In this document: piece after piece, positions 1 to 6,524 of the stretch | How the letters are laid out: the number at the start of each line of letters is the position of its first letter | Position numbering within the stretch: position 1 is the first letter of the stretch | Assembly (NCBI GenBank): GCA_015490215.1 | Contig: WFYH01000228.1 | Location: forward strand, 1-12,259 | Direction: 5' to 3' | Source: Aquificaceae bacterium | Lineage (GTDB): Bacteria; Aquificota; Aquificia; Aquificales; Aquificaceae | Length of the DNA stretch: 12,259 nt | Program-made: the position numbers and the translations under genes | The notes under the pieces: model-generated | Told to the model about the DNA's origin: nothing | Seen by the model: the letters and a program-made list of their open reading frames with translations, nothing else | Databases searched by the model: none

Positions 1-174
1 ACCGAAGAGGAAGAGGTCCAGCTCCTTAACTTCCTGTCCTTCCTTATAGATCTCAGTGCTCAAGAGGTGGGAGAAAAAAAGCAGGAAGAGGAGCTTGAGT
101 TTCAGCTAAGACCCTTCAAAGACATATTCCGAGTACTTGACGTTGACAGGTTTCTGAAGGCGGGAAGCGGTTGA
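1..174 (+). CDS. C-terminal fragment of an unrecognised protein
   Basis: The reading frame is open from the window edge to a TGA at 172-174 and gives 57 residues; the N-terminal part lies outside the window. The fragment is strongly charged, with an acidic start (TEEEEV), a short hydrophobic helix-like stretch (LLNFLSFLIDLSA), a Glu/Lys-rich middle (GEKKQEEELEF) and a last segment ending DVDRFLKAGSG. I recognise no family motif, signal peptide or membrane segment, so no function is given. Its TGA shares one base with the ATG of the next gene (TGATG), so the two are probably translationally coupled in one operon. The overlap and the codon usage matching the neighbours support a real gene end rather than a chance frame. 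Confidence 0.6.
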   Translation, partial: TEEEEVQLLNFLSFLIDLSAQEVGEKKQEEELEFQLRPFKDIFRVLDVDRFLKAGSG

Positions 175-914
175 TGTTCAAGGAAGGGGACTACGTTCTG
201 ATAAGATACGGAGAGAAAAAGTATCTGAAACGGCTCACCAAGGAGGGTAGCCTTAACGTCCGCAAAGATGTTCTGAAGTTTTCGCAGATCATAGGCAAAC
301 CGCCCGGCGTGAAGGTGGGAAAGTTTGAAGTTTACGAACCATCCCTTGAAGAGATAATCATGCTCGGCTTTGAAAGGGTAACCCAGATAATCTACCCTAA
401 GGACGCCTTTTTTATAGCCTTCAAACTCGGTATAGATAAAAGCTCGGTAGTCCTTGAGTTCGGGACAGGTAGCGGTGCTCTCTGTGCGGTTCTCTCCCGC
501 TTGGCTAAGGAGGTATACACCTACGAAGCGGTGGAGAAGTTTTACAAGGTTGCCCGTAAAAACCTTGAAAGGTTCGGCCTTGCAGAAAACGTCAGATTTC
601 ACAACATGGACTTTAGGGACGCTCCCGTAGAAGAGGGGTTCTTTGACTGCGCCTTTGTAGACGTAAAGGATCCCGTCCCCTACCTTGAAAAGGTTCACAG
701 GGTTTTGAAAACAGGGGCGCAGGTGGGCTTCCTTCTTCCCACCGCCAATCAGGTGAGCGAGCTTCTAAAAGCCCTTGATGGACTTTTCGGATCTGCGGAG
801 GTCCTTGAGATACTCGTCCGATACTACAAAACGATCCCCGAGAGGTTCAGACCCGAGGATACAATGGTAGGACACACCGCCTACCTGCTCTTTACGAGGA
901 AGCTTGAATCTTAG
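174..914 (+). CDS. trmI: tRNA (adenine-N1)-methyltransferase, TrmI family (m1A58)
   Basis: Predicted SAM-dependent enzyme that methylates N1 of adenine 58 in the T-loop of tRNA, a modification linked to tRNA stability at high temperature. The 246-residue protein has a small N-terminal domain (about 1-55), then the family signature TQIIYPKD at about 70-77 and the SAM-binding loop EFGTGSG at about 95-101. An acidic residue follows in TYEAVE (about 117-122). The C-terminal RPEDTMVGHTAYLLF (about 227-241) is characteristic of the TrmI/Gcd14 group. Length is close to that of known bacterial and archaeal TrmI proteins. I chose the ATG at 174, which overlaps the upstream stop; a TTG at 171 would add one residue. 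The 3' end overlaps the oppositely oriented DUF501 gene by 23 bases. Assignment rests on motifs; specificity for A58 alone, rather than A57/A58 as in some archaea, is not readable here. Confidence 0.92.
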   Translation: MFKEGDYVLIRYGEKKYLKRLTKEGSLNVRKDVLKFSQIIGKPPGVKVGKFEVYEPSLEEIIMLGFERVTQIIYPKDAFFIAFKLGIDKSSVVLEFGTGSGALCAVLSRLAKEVYTYEAVEKFYKVARKNLERFGLAENVRFHNMDFRDAPVEEGFFDCAFVDVKDPVPYLEKVHRVLKTGAQVGFLLPTANQVSELLKALDGLFGSAEVLEILVRYYKTIPERFRPEDTMVGHTAYLLFTRKLES

Positions 915-1356
915 ATAGGACAAACTCGCCTATGGGGTTTTTAAATTCCTCATCCCCGATGTGGTAGGCAGTCCAAAGGTGCAGGCATCTGACTTTAAAG
1001 GGTTTTGCTCTGAAGTTCCTTATACCGCCTATACCCACGTTCGGGTCCAACAGAACCCTTTTACAGACGAGATCCCATTTACCCGTTCCGTGATATACCT
1101 GCGGAAAGTCCCTCTTTAGTATCTCTTCCCTTTTCTTTACCTCTCTCTCATGGAGCTTTACCATGAAGTTGAAAATTTCCTCATCCTCGGTAATTTGGGC
1201 AGAAATCCTTTTTATCCATCCCTCCGCCTCAAGCTTTGATATAGCCGCCTTGAGGGAAGGTTCAAGTATCCAAAACCTCGTAGGCTCGGGTCTGTATATA
1301 CCCTTTTCAAATACCACTATGGGATTCTCCACAACTTCAAGTTTAATACGGGTCAT
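892..1356 (-). CDS. DUF501 family protein of unknown function
   Basis: A 154-residue soluble protein. Its N-terminal half contains a PTRFWILEPSLKAAISKLEAEGWIKR-like segment (about 25-50). The C-terminal half carries GIGGIRN (about 108-114), KVRCLHLWTAYHIG (about 120-133) and NPIGEFV (about 140-146). I recognise this order (Pro-Thr-x-Phe/Tyr-Trp, then GxGG, then KCLH with a further His, then NPxG) as the DUF501 family; Gly, Cys, His and Asn in these motifs look like an active or metal site, but no function is established. The ATG at 1356 is immediately preceded by an in-frame TAA, so it cannot begin earlier; a GGAGGT lies about 14 bases upstream, a rather long spacing. The gene lies downstream of the tnpB relict on the same strand and runs tail-to-tail into trmI. 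Confidence 0.8.
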   Translation of the reverse strand: MTRIKLEVVENPIVVFEKGIYRPEPTRFWILEPSLKAAISKLEAEGWIKRISAQITEDEEIFNFMVKLHEREVKKREEILKRDFPQVYHGTGKWDLVCKRVLLDPNVGIGGIRNFRAKPFKVRCLHLWTAYHIGDEEFKNPIGEFVLSKIQASS

Positions 1357-1449
1357 TTAATATTATCTTTACCTCCAAAAAGGGAACCGGATCAGATTGT
1401 AGGCTATTGTCAGCAAATAAGGGACGGTAAGCGAAGTAATCCCATCCCT

Positions 1450-1560
1450 CCATACAGTGGCCTCCTCCCCTCGATGAATTGAGGGGCTTCCCGCTTCACA
1501 GGGAACGAACGTTCCCTCCACGGGTATAAGCTTGGGGCGGTCCACCCCTACCGCCCTTTT
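1450..1560 (-). ncRNA. Candidate omega RNA (reRNA) remnant of the tnpB element
   Basis: In IS200/IS605 elements the guide RNA of TnpB is made from the 3' end of tnpB and the right end of the transposon. This stretch coincides with that location and holds three consecutive inverted repeats in the minus-strand RNA: 1535-1556 (7-bp stem, 8-nt loop), 1501-1516 (GGGAAC/GTTCCC, 6-bp stem with a 4-nt loop) and 1467-1486 (6-bp stem, 8-nt loop). All three stems are perfect although the coding part upstream is frameshifted. If the element ended near CCACT at about 1455-1459, the guide would be the adjacent bases read toward lower coordinates. Transcription is not shown, and the folds were found by eye. 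Confidence 0.35.
1467..1486 (-). repeat. Right-end hairpin of the IS200/IS605 relict
   Basis: CCCCTC and GAGGGG flank the 8-base loop GATGAATT. It sits just after the EAGSP codons of the tnpB relict, where IS200/IS605 elements carry the subterminal palindrome bound by the TnpA transposase and shared with the omega RNA. It therefore marks the approximate right end of the dead element. Confidence 0.55.
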
Positions 1561-1753
1561 AAGGCGGGCGAGACCTTCCTTCAATAGATTCAGCGTTGCA
1601 TTGTAGTCCCTGTCGTGCTTTGTCTTGCATCTTGGACACCCCCATTCCCTATCTGAGATAGTTTAAGCTTGTGTAGGGAAAGGTTAAGCTTAATCTGCAT
1701 TTGAGGCATACACATGGTTAATGGTACGAAGCCCCATGCTTTGCACTTTTCCT

Positions 1754-1781
1754 TTGAAAAGGAGAAGATTAGACGCAAAAT
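1754..1781 (+). promoter_or_regulatory. Possible promoter for the aldehyde dehydrogenase operon
   Basis: TTGAAA (1754-1759), a 16-base spacer and CAAAAT (1776-1781) give 5/6 and 4/6 matches to the sigma-70 hexamers, leaving a leader of about 70 bases before the ATG at 1859. It is the best pair I found in the gap preceding this divergently oriented operon, but such matches occur by chance and the site lies in relict DNA. Confidence 0.25.
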
Positions 1782-1858
1782 TTATCCTGAATCTACCTTC
1801 CCAAGACCAAGAACTGTTGGCGTTGTTTTCTGTAAAATGGCTTTAGGAGGGCGTAAGG

Positions 1859-3289
1859 ATGATTGAAAAAAAGAAACTTATCGGTGGAGAGTGGGTAGAC
1901 AGCCCCCAGAAGATGGAGGTGGTATACCCTTACACGGGAGAAGTTATAGGAAGGGTTCCCCAAGGGACCGAAGAGGATGTCCACAGAGCGATTGAGCTTG
2001 CTAAAGAGGGCTTTAAGGAGATCTCCTCCTTGACCGCTTACCAGAGGTATCAGATCCTCACCAAAGCCGCCCACCTTCTTGAGGATAGGGCTGAGGAGTT
2101 TGCCAAAACCTTGGTGTATGAAGTAGGAAAGACGATAAGAGAAGCCCGCACCGAAGTTCAAAGAGCTATCCAGACTTTGCTCTTTTCCGCAGAGGAAGCC
2201 CGCAGGATAGGGGGTGAGACCTTCCCTGTTGACGCTCACCCCAACGGTGTGGGTAAGGTTGGTTTTTACATAAGGGTGCCCGTAGGTATAGTCTCCGCCA
2301 TAACGCCTTTTAACTTTCCCCTAAACCTTTCAATGCACAAAGTGGCGCCCGCCCTTGCCTGCGGTAATGCGGTGATCCTGAAACCCTCTGAAAGGACACC
2401 CCTTACTCCCCTTATGATGGCGGAAATTTTCCTTGAAGCCGGCTTGCCTCCCAAAGCCCTATCGGTTATACCGGGCTACGGGGATGTGGGCAAAGCCATG
2501 ACCACCCATCCCGACGTGAGGGTAGTTTCTTTCACCGGAAGTAAAAAGGTGGGAGAGATCATTAGCAGGCAGGTGGGGATAAAAAAGCTCGTTCTGGAAC
2601 TCGGATCCAACTCCGCCATAGTAGTCCACAGGGACGGGGACATAGACAAGGCGGTAGAAAAGGCGGTGCTCGGCGGCTATGCCATCGCAGGGCAGGTATG
2701 CATATCCGTTCAGAGGGTCTTTGTTCATGAAGATGTCTTTGAAGAGTTCGTATCCAAACTCAAAGAGAGGGTAAAGACCCTTAGGGTGGGGGATCCCATG
2801 GACGAGTCCACGGACGTGGGACCAATGATAGCCTCTCAGGAGGTTCTCAGGATAAGGGAGTGGATAGAGGAGGCAGTGAGTAAGGGAGCAAAGCTTGAGA
2901 TAGGGGGGCTTGCCTGTGGAGAGAAAGAATCCCTCTTCCAGCCCACCGTTGTATCCCTCGTTTCTCCCGAAACCAAACTCTTTAAGGAGGAAGCCTTTGC
3001 ACCCGTGGTGGTGGTAGACCCCTACAAAGAAGTGGAAGAAGCCATAGAGCTGGTAAACAGGTCAGAATACGGTCTTCAGGTGGGCGTTTTTACCCGTGAC
3101 ATCAATGTGGCTTGGGAATTCATAAACAAGGCTCAGGTGGGAGGAGTTCTTATAAACGAGGGTCCCACCTTCAGGGTAGACCATCAGCCTTACGGAGGCT
3201 TTAAGAACTCGGGTATAGGAAGGGAAGGTCCCAAGTTTGCGGTGGAAGACTACACCGAAATAAAGACGGTTATCTTTGATTTGAGCTGA
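1859..3289 (+). CDS. NAD(P)-dependent aldehyde dehydrogenase (GAPN/lactaldehyde dehydrogenase-like)
   Basis: Oxidises an aldehyde to its acid with NAD(P)+ in the cytoplasm. The 476 residues span the full family length. Visible catalytic and cofactor elements are TPFNFP with the oxyanion Asn152, KPSE with Lys175, FTGS (225-228), the general base Glu247 in LELGS, the nucleophile Cys281 in GQVCISVQR, and EEAFAPV (377-383) with the cofactor-ribose Glu. GQVCISVQR and the overall shape recall non-phosphorylating glyceraldehyde-3-phosphate dehydrogenases, methanogen lactaldehyde dehydrogenases and succinate-semialdehyde dehydrogenases; the substrate cannot be read from sequence. The ATG at 1859 has AGGAGG at 1845-1850, 8 bases upstream. 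It starts a head-to-tail cluster with hisA (20-base gap) and truB, a neighbourhood that gives no hint of substrate. Confidence 0.9.
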   Translation: MIEKKKLIGGEWVDSPQKMEVVYPYTGEVIGRVPQGTEEDVHRAIELAKEGFKEISSLTAYQRYQILTKAAHLLEDRAEEFAKTLVYEVGKTIREARTEVQRAIQTLLFSAEEARRIGGETFPVDAHPNGVGKVGFYIRVPVGIVSAITPFNFPLNLSMHKVAPALACGNAVILKPSERTPLTPLMMAEIFLEAGLPPKALSVIPGYGDVGKAMTTHPDVRVVSFTGSKKVGEIISRQVGIKKLVLELGSNSAIVVHRDGDIDKAVEKAVLGGYAIAGQVCISVQRVFVHEDVFEEFVSKLKERVKTLRVGDPMDESTDVGPMIASQEVLRIREWIEEAVSKGAKLEIGGLACGEKESLFQPTVVSLVSPETKLFKEEAFAPVVVVDPYKEVEEAIELVNRSEYGLQVGVFTRDINVAWEFINKAQVGGVLINEGPTFRVDHQPYGGFKNSGIGREGPKFAVEDYTEIKTVIFDLS

Positions 3290-3309
3290 AAGGTTATAAA
3301 ATTGTAACG

Positions 3310-4014
3310 GTGGAACTGAAGGACTTTTTGATACCCGCCATAGACTTAAAGGAAGGCAAGCTCGTCCGCCTCTTTCGGGGTGACTTTTCCAAAAGCAAGA
3401 TCTACCCTTACGGTCCCTCCGAAGTGGCAAAGCTTTTCTCGGACAAGGGTTTTTCCCGCCTTCACGTTGTTGATCTTGACGGAGCAAAGGAGGGGAAACC
3501 CCACAACCTTGGGGTTCTAAGGGATATAAGAAAAAACTTTAAAGGGAAGATCCAATTTGGGGGCGGTGTGAGGAGCTATGAGATCGCCAAGATACTCTTT
3601 GAGGAAGGGATAGATTTTGTAATGGTGGGCACGATGGCTGTAAGGGACAGGGAAGAGTTTGAAAGGATTATAGGTGACTTTCCCGAGAGGGTTATCCTTT
3701 CTATAGATTCAAAAGGCGGGAAGGTGGCGGTGGGCGGATGGAAGGAGGAAAGCCTTTTCAGTCCCAAGGAGTTGGTGGACCTCTACGATCCCCTGCCCAT
3801 ATGGGGTTACCTTTACACCATAGTGGAGAGGGACGGTAGCTTGGAAGGGGTTGACCCCGCCCCCTACATAGAGATAAAGAAATACACTTCAAAGCCTGTA
3901 ATTGCCTCCGGAGGGGTTTCTTCCTTGGAAGATGTGGAGAGGCTCATGGGGATAGTAGACCACGTTGTGGCGGGAAAAGCCATCTATGAGGGGAAGATAC
4001 CTCTCCTGAGGTAG
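3310..4014 (+). CDS. hisA: Phosphoribosylformimino-AICAR isomerase HisA (histidine biosynthesis)
   Basis: Catalyses the Amadori rearrangement of ProFAR to PRFAR, the fourth step of histidine synthesis, in the cytoplasm. The 234-residue (beta-alpha)8 barrel shows both expected catalytic aspartates, Asp12 in IPAIDLK and Asp133 in SIDSKGGKVAVGGW. It also has the phosphate-binding loops FGGGVRS (83-89) and ASGGVSS (199-205), and the family segment YTIVERDGSLEG (169-180). HVVDLDGA (52-59) is also typical; HisF would differ at several of these positions. The start is a GTG at 3310 with no clear Shine-Dalgarno sequence. TATAAA at 3295-3300 upstream could be a -10 box, but no -35 partner is convincing, so translation from the aldehyde dehydrogenase transcript is the simpler reading. 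Other his genes are not in the window, as in genomes with scattered his genes. truB follows after 6 bases. Confidence 0.93.
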   Translation: MELKDFLIPAIDLKEGKLVRLFRGDFSKSKIYPYGPSEVAKLFSDKGFSRLHVVDLDGAKEGKPHNLGVLRDIRKNFKGKIQFGGGVRSYEIAKILFEEGIDFVMVGTMAVRDREEFERIIGDFPERVILSIDSKGGKVAVGGWKEESLFSPKELVDLYDPLPIWGYLYTIVERDGSLEGVDPAPYIEIKKYTSKPVIASGGVSSLEDVERLMGIVDHVVAGKAIYEGKIPLLR

Positions 4015-4020
4015 GATTCT

Positions 4021-4902
4021 ATGAAGAAGGAAGGGGTTTTGCTTATAAACAAACCAAAGGGTATAACCTCAACCCGTGTGGTGGAAAAGGTAAAAAGGCG
4101 CCTCAGAACCAAAGCGGGACACACCGGAACCCTTGATCCGATAGCTACGGGTCTTTTGATACTCCTTGTGGGCAGGGCTACCCGCTTTTCTTGGATATTT
4201 TTGGAACTTGATAAAACCTATAGGGTGGAGGTTCTTTTGGGAGTGGAGACGGACACCTACGATGTGGAGGGTAGGATAGTTGCGGAGCGGGAAGTAAATG
4301 TTACCTGTGAGGACGTAGAGAAAGCCCTCCCTCTTTTCAGGGGCAAGCTCGTTCAGATACCCCCTCCCTTCTCCGCCAAAAAGGTGGGTGGAAAGAGAGC
4401 CTACAGGCTTGCAAGGAAAGGGGAAATTCCCCAGCTCAAACCCATAGAGGTGAACGTCTACAGCTTGGAGATGGTCCGCTGTAACCTGCCGAGGGTTGAA
4501 CTGTTGATGAGGGTCTCCTCGGGGACATACGTCAGGAGCTTGGTGCACGATCTGGGAAAGTCCTTGGGCACTGGAGCGGTGGTGGAAAACCTCGTAAGGG
4601 AAAAGGTGGGAACCTTTTCGGTGGAAGAGGCGGTGGACCTTGAAACCTTCCTACAAAGTGAAAACCCTTGGGTTTACGTGATGGACGTGGAGAAAGCTCT
4701 ATCTTTCCTTCCCAAGGTGGACCTTTCCTTCTTCCACGGTAGGCGCATTCTCACGGGCAACCCCGTTCTCGTGGAGAGGGATCTGCCGGAAGGTTACGTG
4801 CGCATACACATAAACGAAACCTTTATAGGGGTAGGTGAGTTCAGGAGCGGTATACTTAAACCTCGCCGTCTCCTTCTGCCCGAAGATACCCCCGTAACTT
4901 GA
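4021..4902 (+). CDS. truB: tRNA pseudouridine-55 synthase TruB
   Basis: Isomerises uridine 55 in the T-loop of nearly all tRNAs to pseudouridine. The 293-residue protein begins with INKPKGITS (9-17) and carries the catalytic loop HTGTLDPIATG (34-44) with nucleophile Asp39. DKTYRVEV (64-71) supplies the active-site Tyr67. GVETDTYDVEG (74-84) and the RNA-binding VSSGTYVRSLVHDLG region (about 165-179) follow. A PUA-like C-terminal domain is suggested by HGRRILTGNPV and the following strand-rich segment to about 285. The ATG at 4021 has GAGG about 10 bases upstream and lies 6 bases after hisA. Its stop codon lies inside the -35 hexamer of the dnaJ promoter, so the two transcription units are nested end to start. 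Confidence 0.95.
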   Translation: MKKEGVLLINKPKGITSTRVVEKVKRRLRTKAGHTGTLDPIATGLLILLVGRATRFSWIFLELDKTYRVEVLLGVETDTYDVEGRIVAEREVNVTCEDVEKALPLFRGKLVQIPPPFSAKKVGGKRAYRLARKGEIPQLKPIEVNVYSLEMVRCNLPRVELLMRVSSGTYVRSLVHDLGKSLGTGAVVENLVREKVGTFSVEEAVDLETFLQSENPWVYVMDVEKALSFLPKVDLSFFHGRRILTGNPVLVERDLPEGYVRIHINETFIGVGEFRSGILKPRRLLLPEDTPVT

Positions 4903-4918
4903 CACAAACAGACTCACA
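4898..4918 (+). promoter_or_regulatory. Degenerate HAIR-type operator, probable HspR binding site
   Basis: The HAIR operator bound by HspR proteins is CTTGAGT-N7-ACTCAAG. Here CTTGACA (4898-4904), exactly 7 bases, and ACTCACA (4912-4918) match it at 5/7 positions in each half. It overlaps the -35 box of the dnaJ promoter, where a repressor would block polymerase, and the operon it would control encodes an HspR-like protein. The spacing and context support it more than the match itself. Confidence 0.45.
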
Positions 4919-4927
4919 TTTTATTTT
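4899..4927 (+). promoter_or_regulatory. Sigma-70-type promoter of dnaJ-hspR
   Basis: A perfect -35 hexamer TTGACA (4899-4904), a 17-base spacer and TATTTT (4922-4927, 4/6) lie in the 62-base gap before dnaJ, in AT-rich sequence. Predicted start of transcription is near 4934, giving a leader of about 30 bases that includes the AGGAGG at 4952-4957. No heat-shock sigma-32-like motif was seen, so heat control would be by repression. Confidence 0.55.
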
Positions 4928-4964
4928 AATATCAGAATAACAAAGGTTGATAGGAGGTTTGTAA

Positions 4965-6107
4965 ATGCCCTCCACCAAGAAGGACTACTATGAGATTTTG
5001 GGAGTGTCCCGCAATGCTTCGCAGGAGGAGATAAAAAAAGCTTACAGGAGGCTTGCAAGGAAATACCACCCGGACATAAACAAAAGCCCCGAAGCTCAAG
5101 AGAAGTTTAAAGAGATAAACGAAGCCTATCAGGTCCTTTCCGATCCCGAAAAGAGGAAGCTCTACGACATGTATGGACATGCTGCCTTTGAAAGACAGGG
5201 AGCGGAAGGACAGACCTACACGACCCATATACCCGACTTGGAGGAGATTCTAAACGACTTCTTCGGCGAGGGTTTCGGTTCCGTCTTTGACACCATATTT
5301 GAGAGGGCTACGAGGGGAAGAAAGAGAGCAGGAAGAAGACCCCAAAGGGGTGAGGATATATACAGGGTAGTTGAAATTTCCCTTGAGGATGCCTACAGGG
5401 GAACCACCGTTGAAGTAGGCGTTGACAGGGAGGTTGAGTGCGGAGCCTGCGGTGGAACGGGCTACGATCGGAGCAAAGGTGTCAGGAGGTGTCCCACCTG
5501 CGGTGGAACGGGGCAGGTGGTTCAAAAACAGTTCTTTATAACGATCGCCCAAACCTGTCCTACCTGCAGGGGTGAGGGAAGCATCCACGAACCCTGTAGG
5601 GAGTGTAGAGGCACTGGAACGGTAAGAAGGCACGAAGAGATAAAGGTCAGGATACCGCCCGGTGTAGACACAGGTTCAAAGCTCGTCGTTGAAGGGAAGG
5701 GTCATGCGGGCAGGTTCGGAGGACCAGCGGGCAACCTCTACATACAGGTTAAGGTAAAACCCCACAGGATATTTGAGAGGAAGGGACAAGACCTATACGT
5801 AGATGTGAATCTGACCTTCCCCGAGGCGGTTCTGGGCACCGAGGTGGAGGTTCCCACCCTCTCCGGGGAAAAGGTAAAGGTCAGCATACCCCCCGGAACC
5901 AAACACGGAGATCTCATAAGGGTAAGCGGACAGGGTATGCCGAGCCTAAAAAGCTCAAGAAGGGGAGATCTATACGTCAGGGCGAATATAGATGTTCCCA
6001 AGATAGGTGTCAAGGACAAGCTCTTGGGGGGCGGTAGAAAGTTGGAAAAGCTCCTAAAGGAGCTTGATGAGGTTCTGCCTAAACCTGAGAGGATCAAAGA
6101 GAGGTGA
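4965..6107 (+). CDS. dnaJ: Chaperone DnaJ (type I Hsp40)
   Basis: Co-chaperone that delivers unfolded substrates to DnaK and stimulates its ATPase. The 380 residues hold a J domain (about 6-72) with the HPD motif at 35-37. A short linker with little of the usual Gly/Phe-rich repeat follows (about 98-130). Next comes the zinc domain with four CxxCxGxG repeats beginning at Cys159, Cys176, Cys198 and Cys211, then the two C-terminal beta domains (about 223-345). All eight cysteines are present, making it a full DnaJ rather than CbpA. The ATG at 4965 has AGGAGG 7 bases upstream. dnaK and grpE are not adjacent. The next gene, 6 bases downstream, encodes an HspR-like repressor, recalling the cbpA-hspR pairs of Helicobacter and dnaK-grpE-dnaJ-hspR of actinobacteria. 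Confidence 0.96.
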   Translation: MPSTKKDYYEILGVSRNASQEEIKKAYRRLARKYHPDINKSPEAQEKFKEINEAYQVLSDPEKRKLYDMYGHAAFERQGAEGQTYTTHIPDLEEILNDFFGEGFGSVFDTIFERATRGRKRAGRRPQRGEDIYRVVEISLEDAYRGTTVEVGVDREVECGACGGTGYDRSKGVRRCPTCGGTGQVVQKQFFITIAQTCPTCRGEGSIHEPCRECRGTGTVRRHEEIKVRIPPGVDTGSKLVVEGKGHAGRFGGPAGNLYIQVKVKPHRIFERKGQDLYVDVNLTFPEAVLGTEVEVPTLSGEKVKVSIPPGTKHGDLIRVSGQGMPSLKSSRRGDLYVRANIDVPKIGVKDKLLGGGRKLEKLLKELDEVLPKPERIKER

Positions 6108-6113
6108 GGAGCC

Positions 6114-6524
6114 ATGGGAAGGAAGAAGGAGAAGGAAAAGAAATACACCATAGGTGTGGTTGCCGAGATGTTTGATATCCATCCTCAGACCCTCAGACTA
6201 TACGAGAGGGAAGGTCTTCTTAAACCTTCCCGAAGCAAAGGTAACACCCGGCTTTACACGGACAAGGACCTTGAAAGGCTTGAGTTCATCCTCTTCCTCA
6301 CGAGAGAGCTGGGTGTAAACCTTGCAGGCGTGGATATCATCCTCAATATGAAGGAGCAGATAGAGGAACTTCAAAAGCAGATAGACCAGCTCTTTGAGTT
6401 CATCCAAAACGAGCTTGCCAAGATCTACCAAGGGGAAGACCTCAGGAGGGCGATAGTAAGCGTTCCCAAGAGGAAGGTTATAAAGTTAGAGGACCTTATA
6501 GCCCAAAAGAAGGTGAAAAGCTAA
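6114..6524 (+). CDS. hspR: MerR-family heat-shock repressor, HspR-like
   Basis: Predicted DNA-binding repressor of chaperone genes. The 136-residue protein has a basic, Lys-rich tip (GRKKEKEKK), then a MerR-type winged helix-turn-helix at about 11-78: YTIGVVAEMFDIHPQTLRLYEREGLL, followed by NTRLYTDKDLERL. HPQTLR.YER.GLL and the following LTRELGVNLAGVDIIL (62-77) are diagnostic of HspR among MerR proteins. A helix (about 79-103) suited to coiled-coil dimerisation follows. The tail VPKRKVIKLEDLIAQKKVKS is basic; no cysteine cluster for metal sensing is present. The ATG follows dnaJ by 6 bases with GAGGAG just ahead, so the two are co-transcribed, and the HAIR-like site before dnaJ suggests autoregulation. 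The stop overlaps the cheB stop on the other strand by 4 bases. Confidence 0.88.
   Translation: MGRKKEKEKKYTIGVVAEMFDIHPQTLRLYEREGLLKPSRSKGNTRLYTDKDLERLEFILFLTRELGVNLAGVDIILNMKEQIEELQKQIDQLFEFIQNELAKIYQGEDLRRAIVSVPKRKVIKLEDLIAQKKVKS

Larger units (their letters stand above)
1369..1740 (-). pseudogene. tnpB: Decayed 3' end of an IS200/IS605-type tnpB
   Basis: On the minus strand, 1657-1584 encodes [10 protein letters not shown] followed by [15 protein letters not shown]. This matches the end of TnpB proteins: the second zinc-knuckle CxxC, then HDRDxNA, which carries the RuvC-III aspartate. It continues through a typical TnpB tail ([12 protein letters not shown], then EAGSP) to a stop at 1369-1371. 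The first knuckle (CLKC, codons at 1708-1697) and the LKLS segment just before SDREW lie in two other frames, and a TAA interrupts the main frame at about 1664-1666, so at least two frameshifts are present. Nothing resembling the N-terminal or RuvC-I/II parts is visible upstream and no tnpA is seen. The frame runs on about 28 residues past the right-end hairpin into flanking DNA, suggesting the original stop was lost. Function as a nuclease is excluded. The boundaries are approximate. Confidence 0.75.

Noticed and set aside
102..698. Long minus-strand open frame opposite trmI
   Set aside because: It is antisense to a well-supported gene, has no family motifs and no ribosome site; the same holds for the other long frames opposite dnaG, rpoD, dnaJ, cheB and cheR.
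1535..1560. Stem-loop followed by TTTT on the plus strand, resembling a Rho-independent terminator
   Set aside because: No plus-strand gene ends nearby; the stem is better explained as part of the minus-strand tnpB/omega RNA end.
1590..1778. A separate 62-residue minus-strand gene
   Set aside because: It is one of the three frames of the decayed tnpB zinc-finger region, not an independent gene.
1833..1838. TAAAAT as a -10 box for the aldehyde dehydrogenase gene
   Set aside because: Transcription would start inside the AGGAGG ribosome site at 1845-1850, removing the site from the mRNA, and no -35 partner fits.
3295..3300. TATAAA as a promoter for hisA
   Set aside because: No acceptable -35 hexamer at 15-19 bases; a 20-base gap after the dehydrogenase gene suggests read-through instead.
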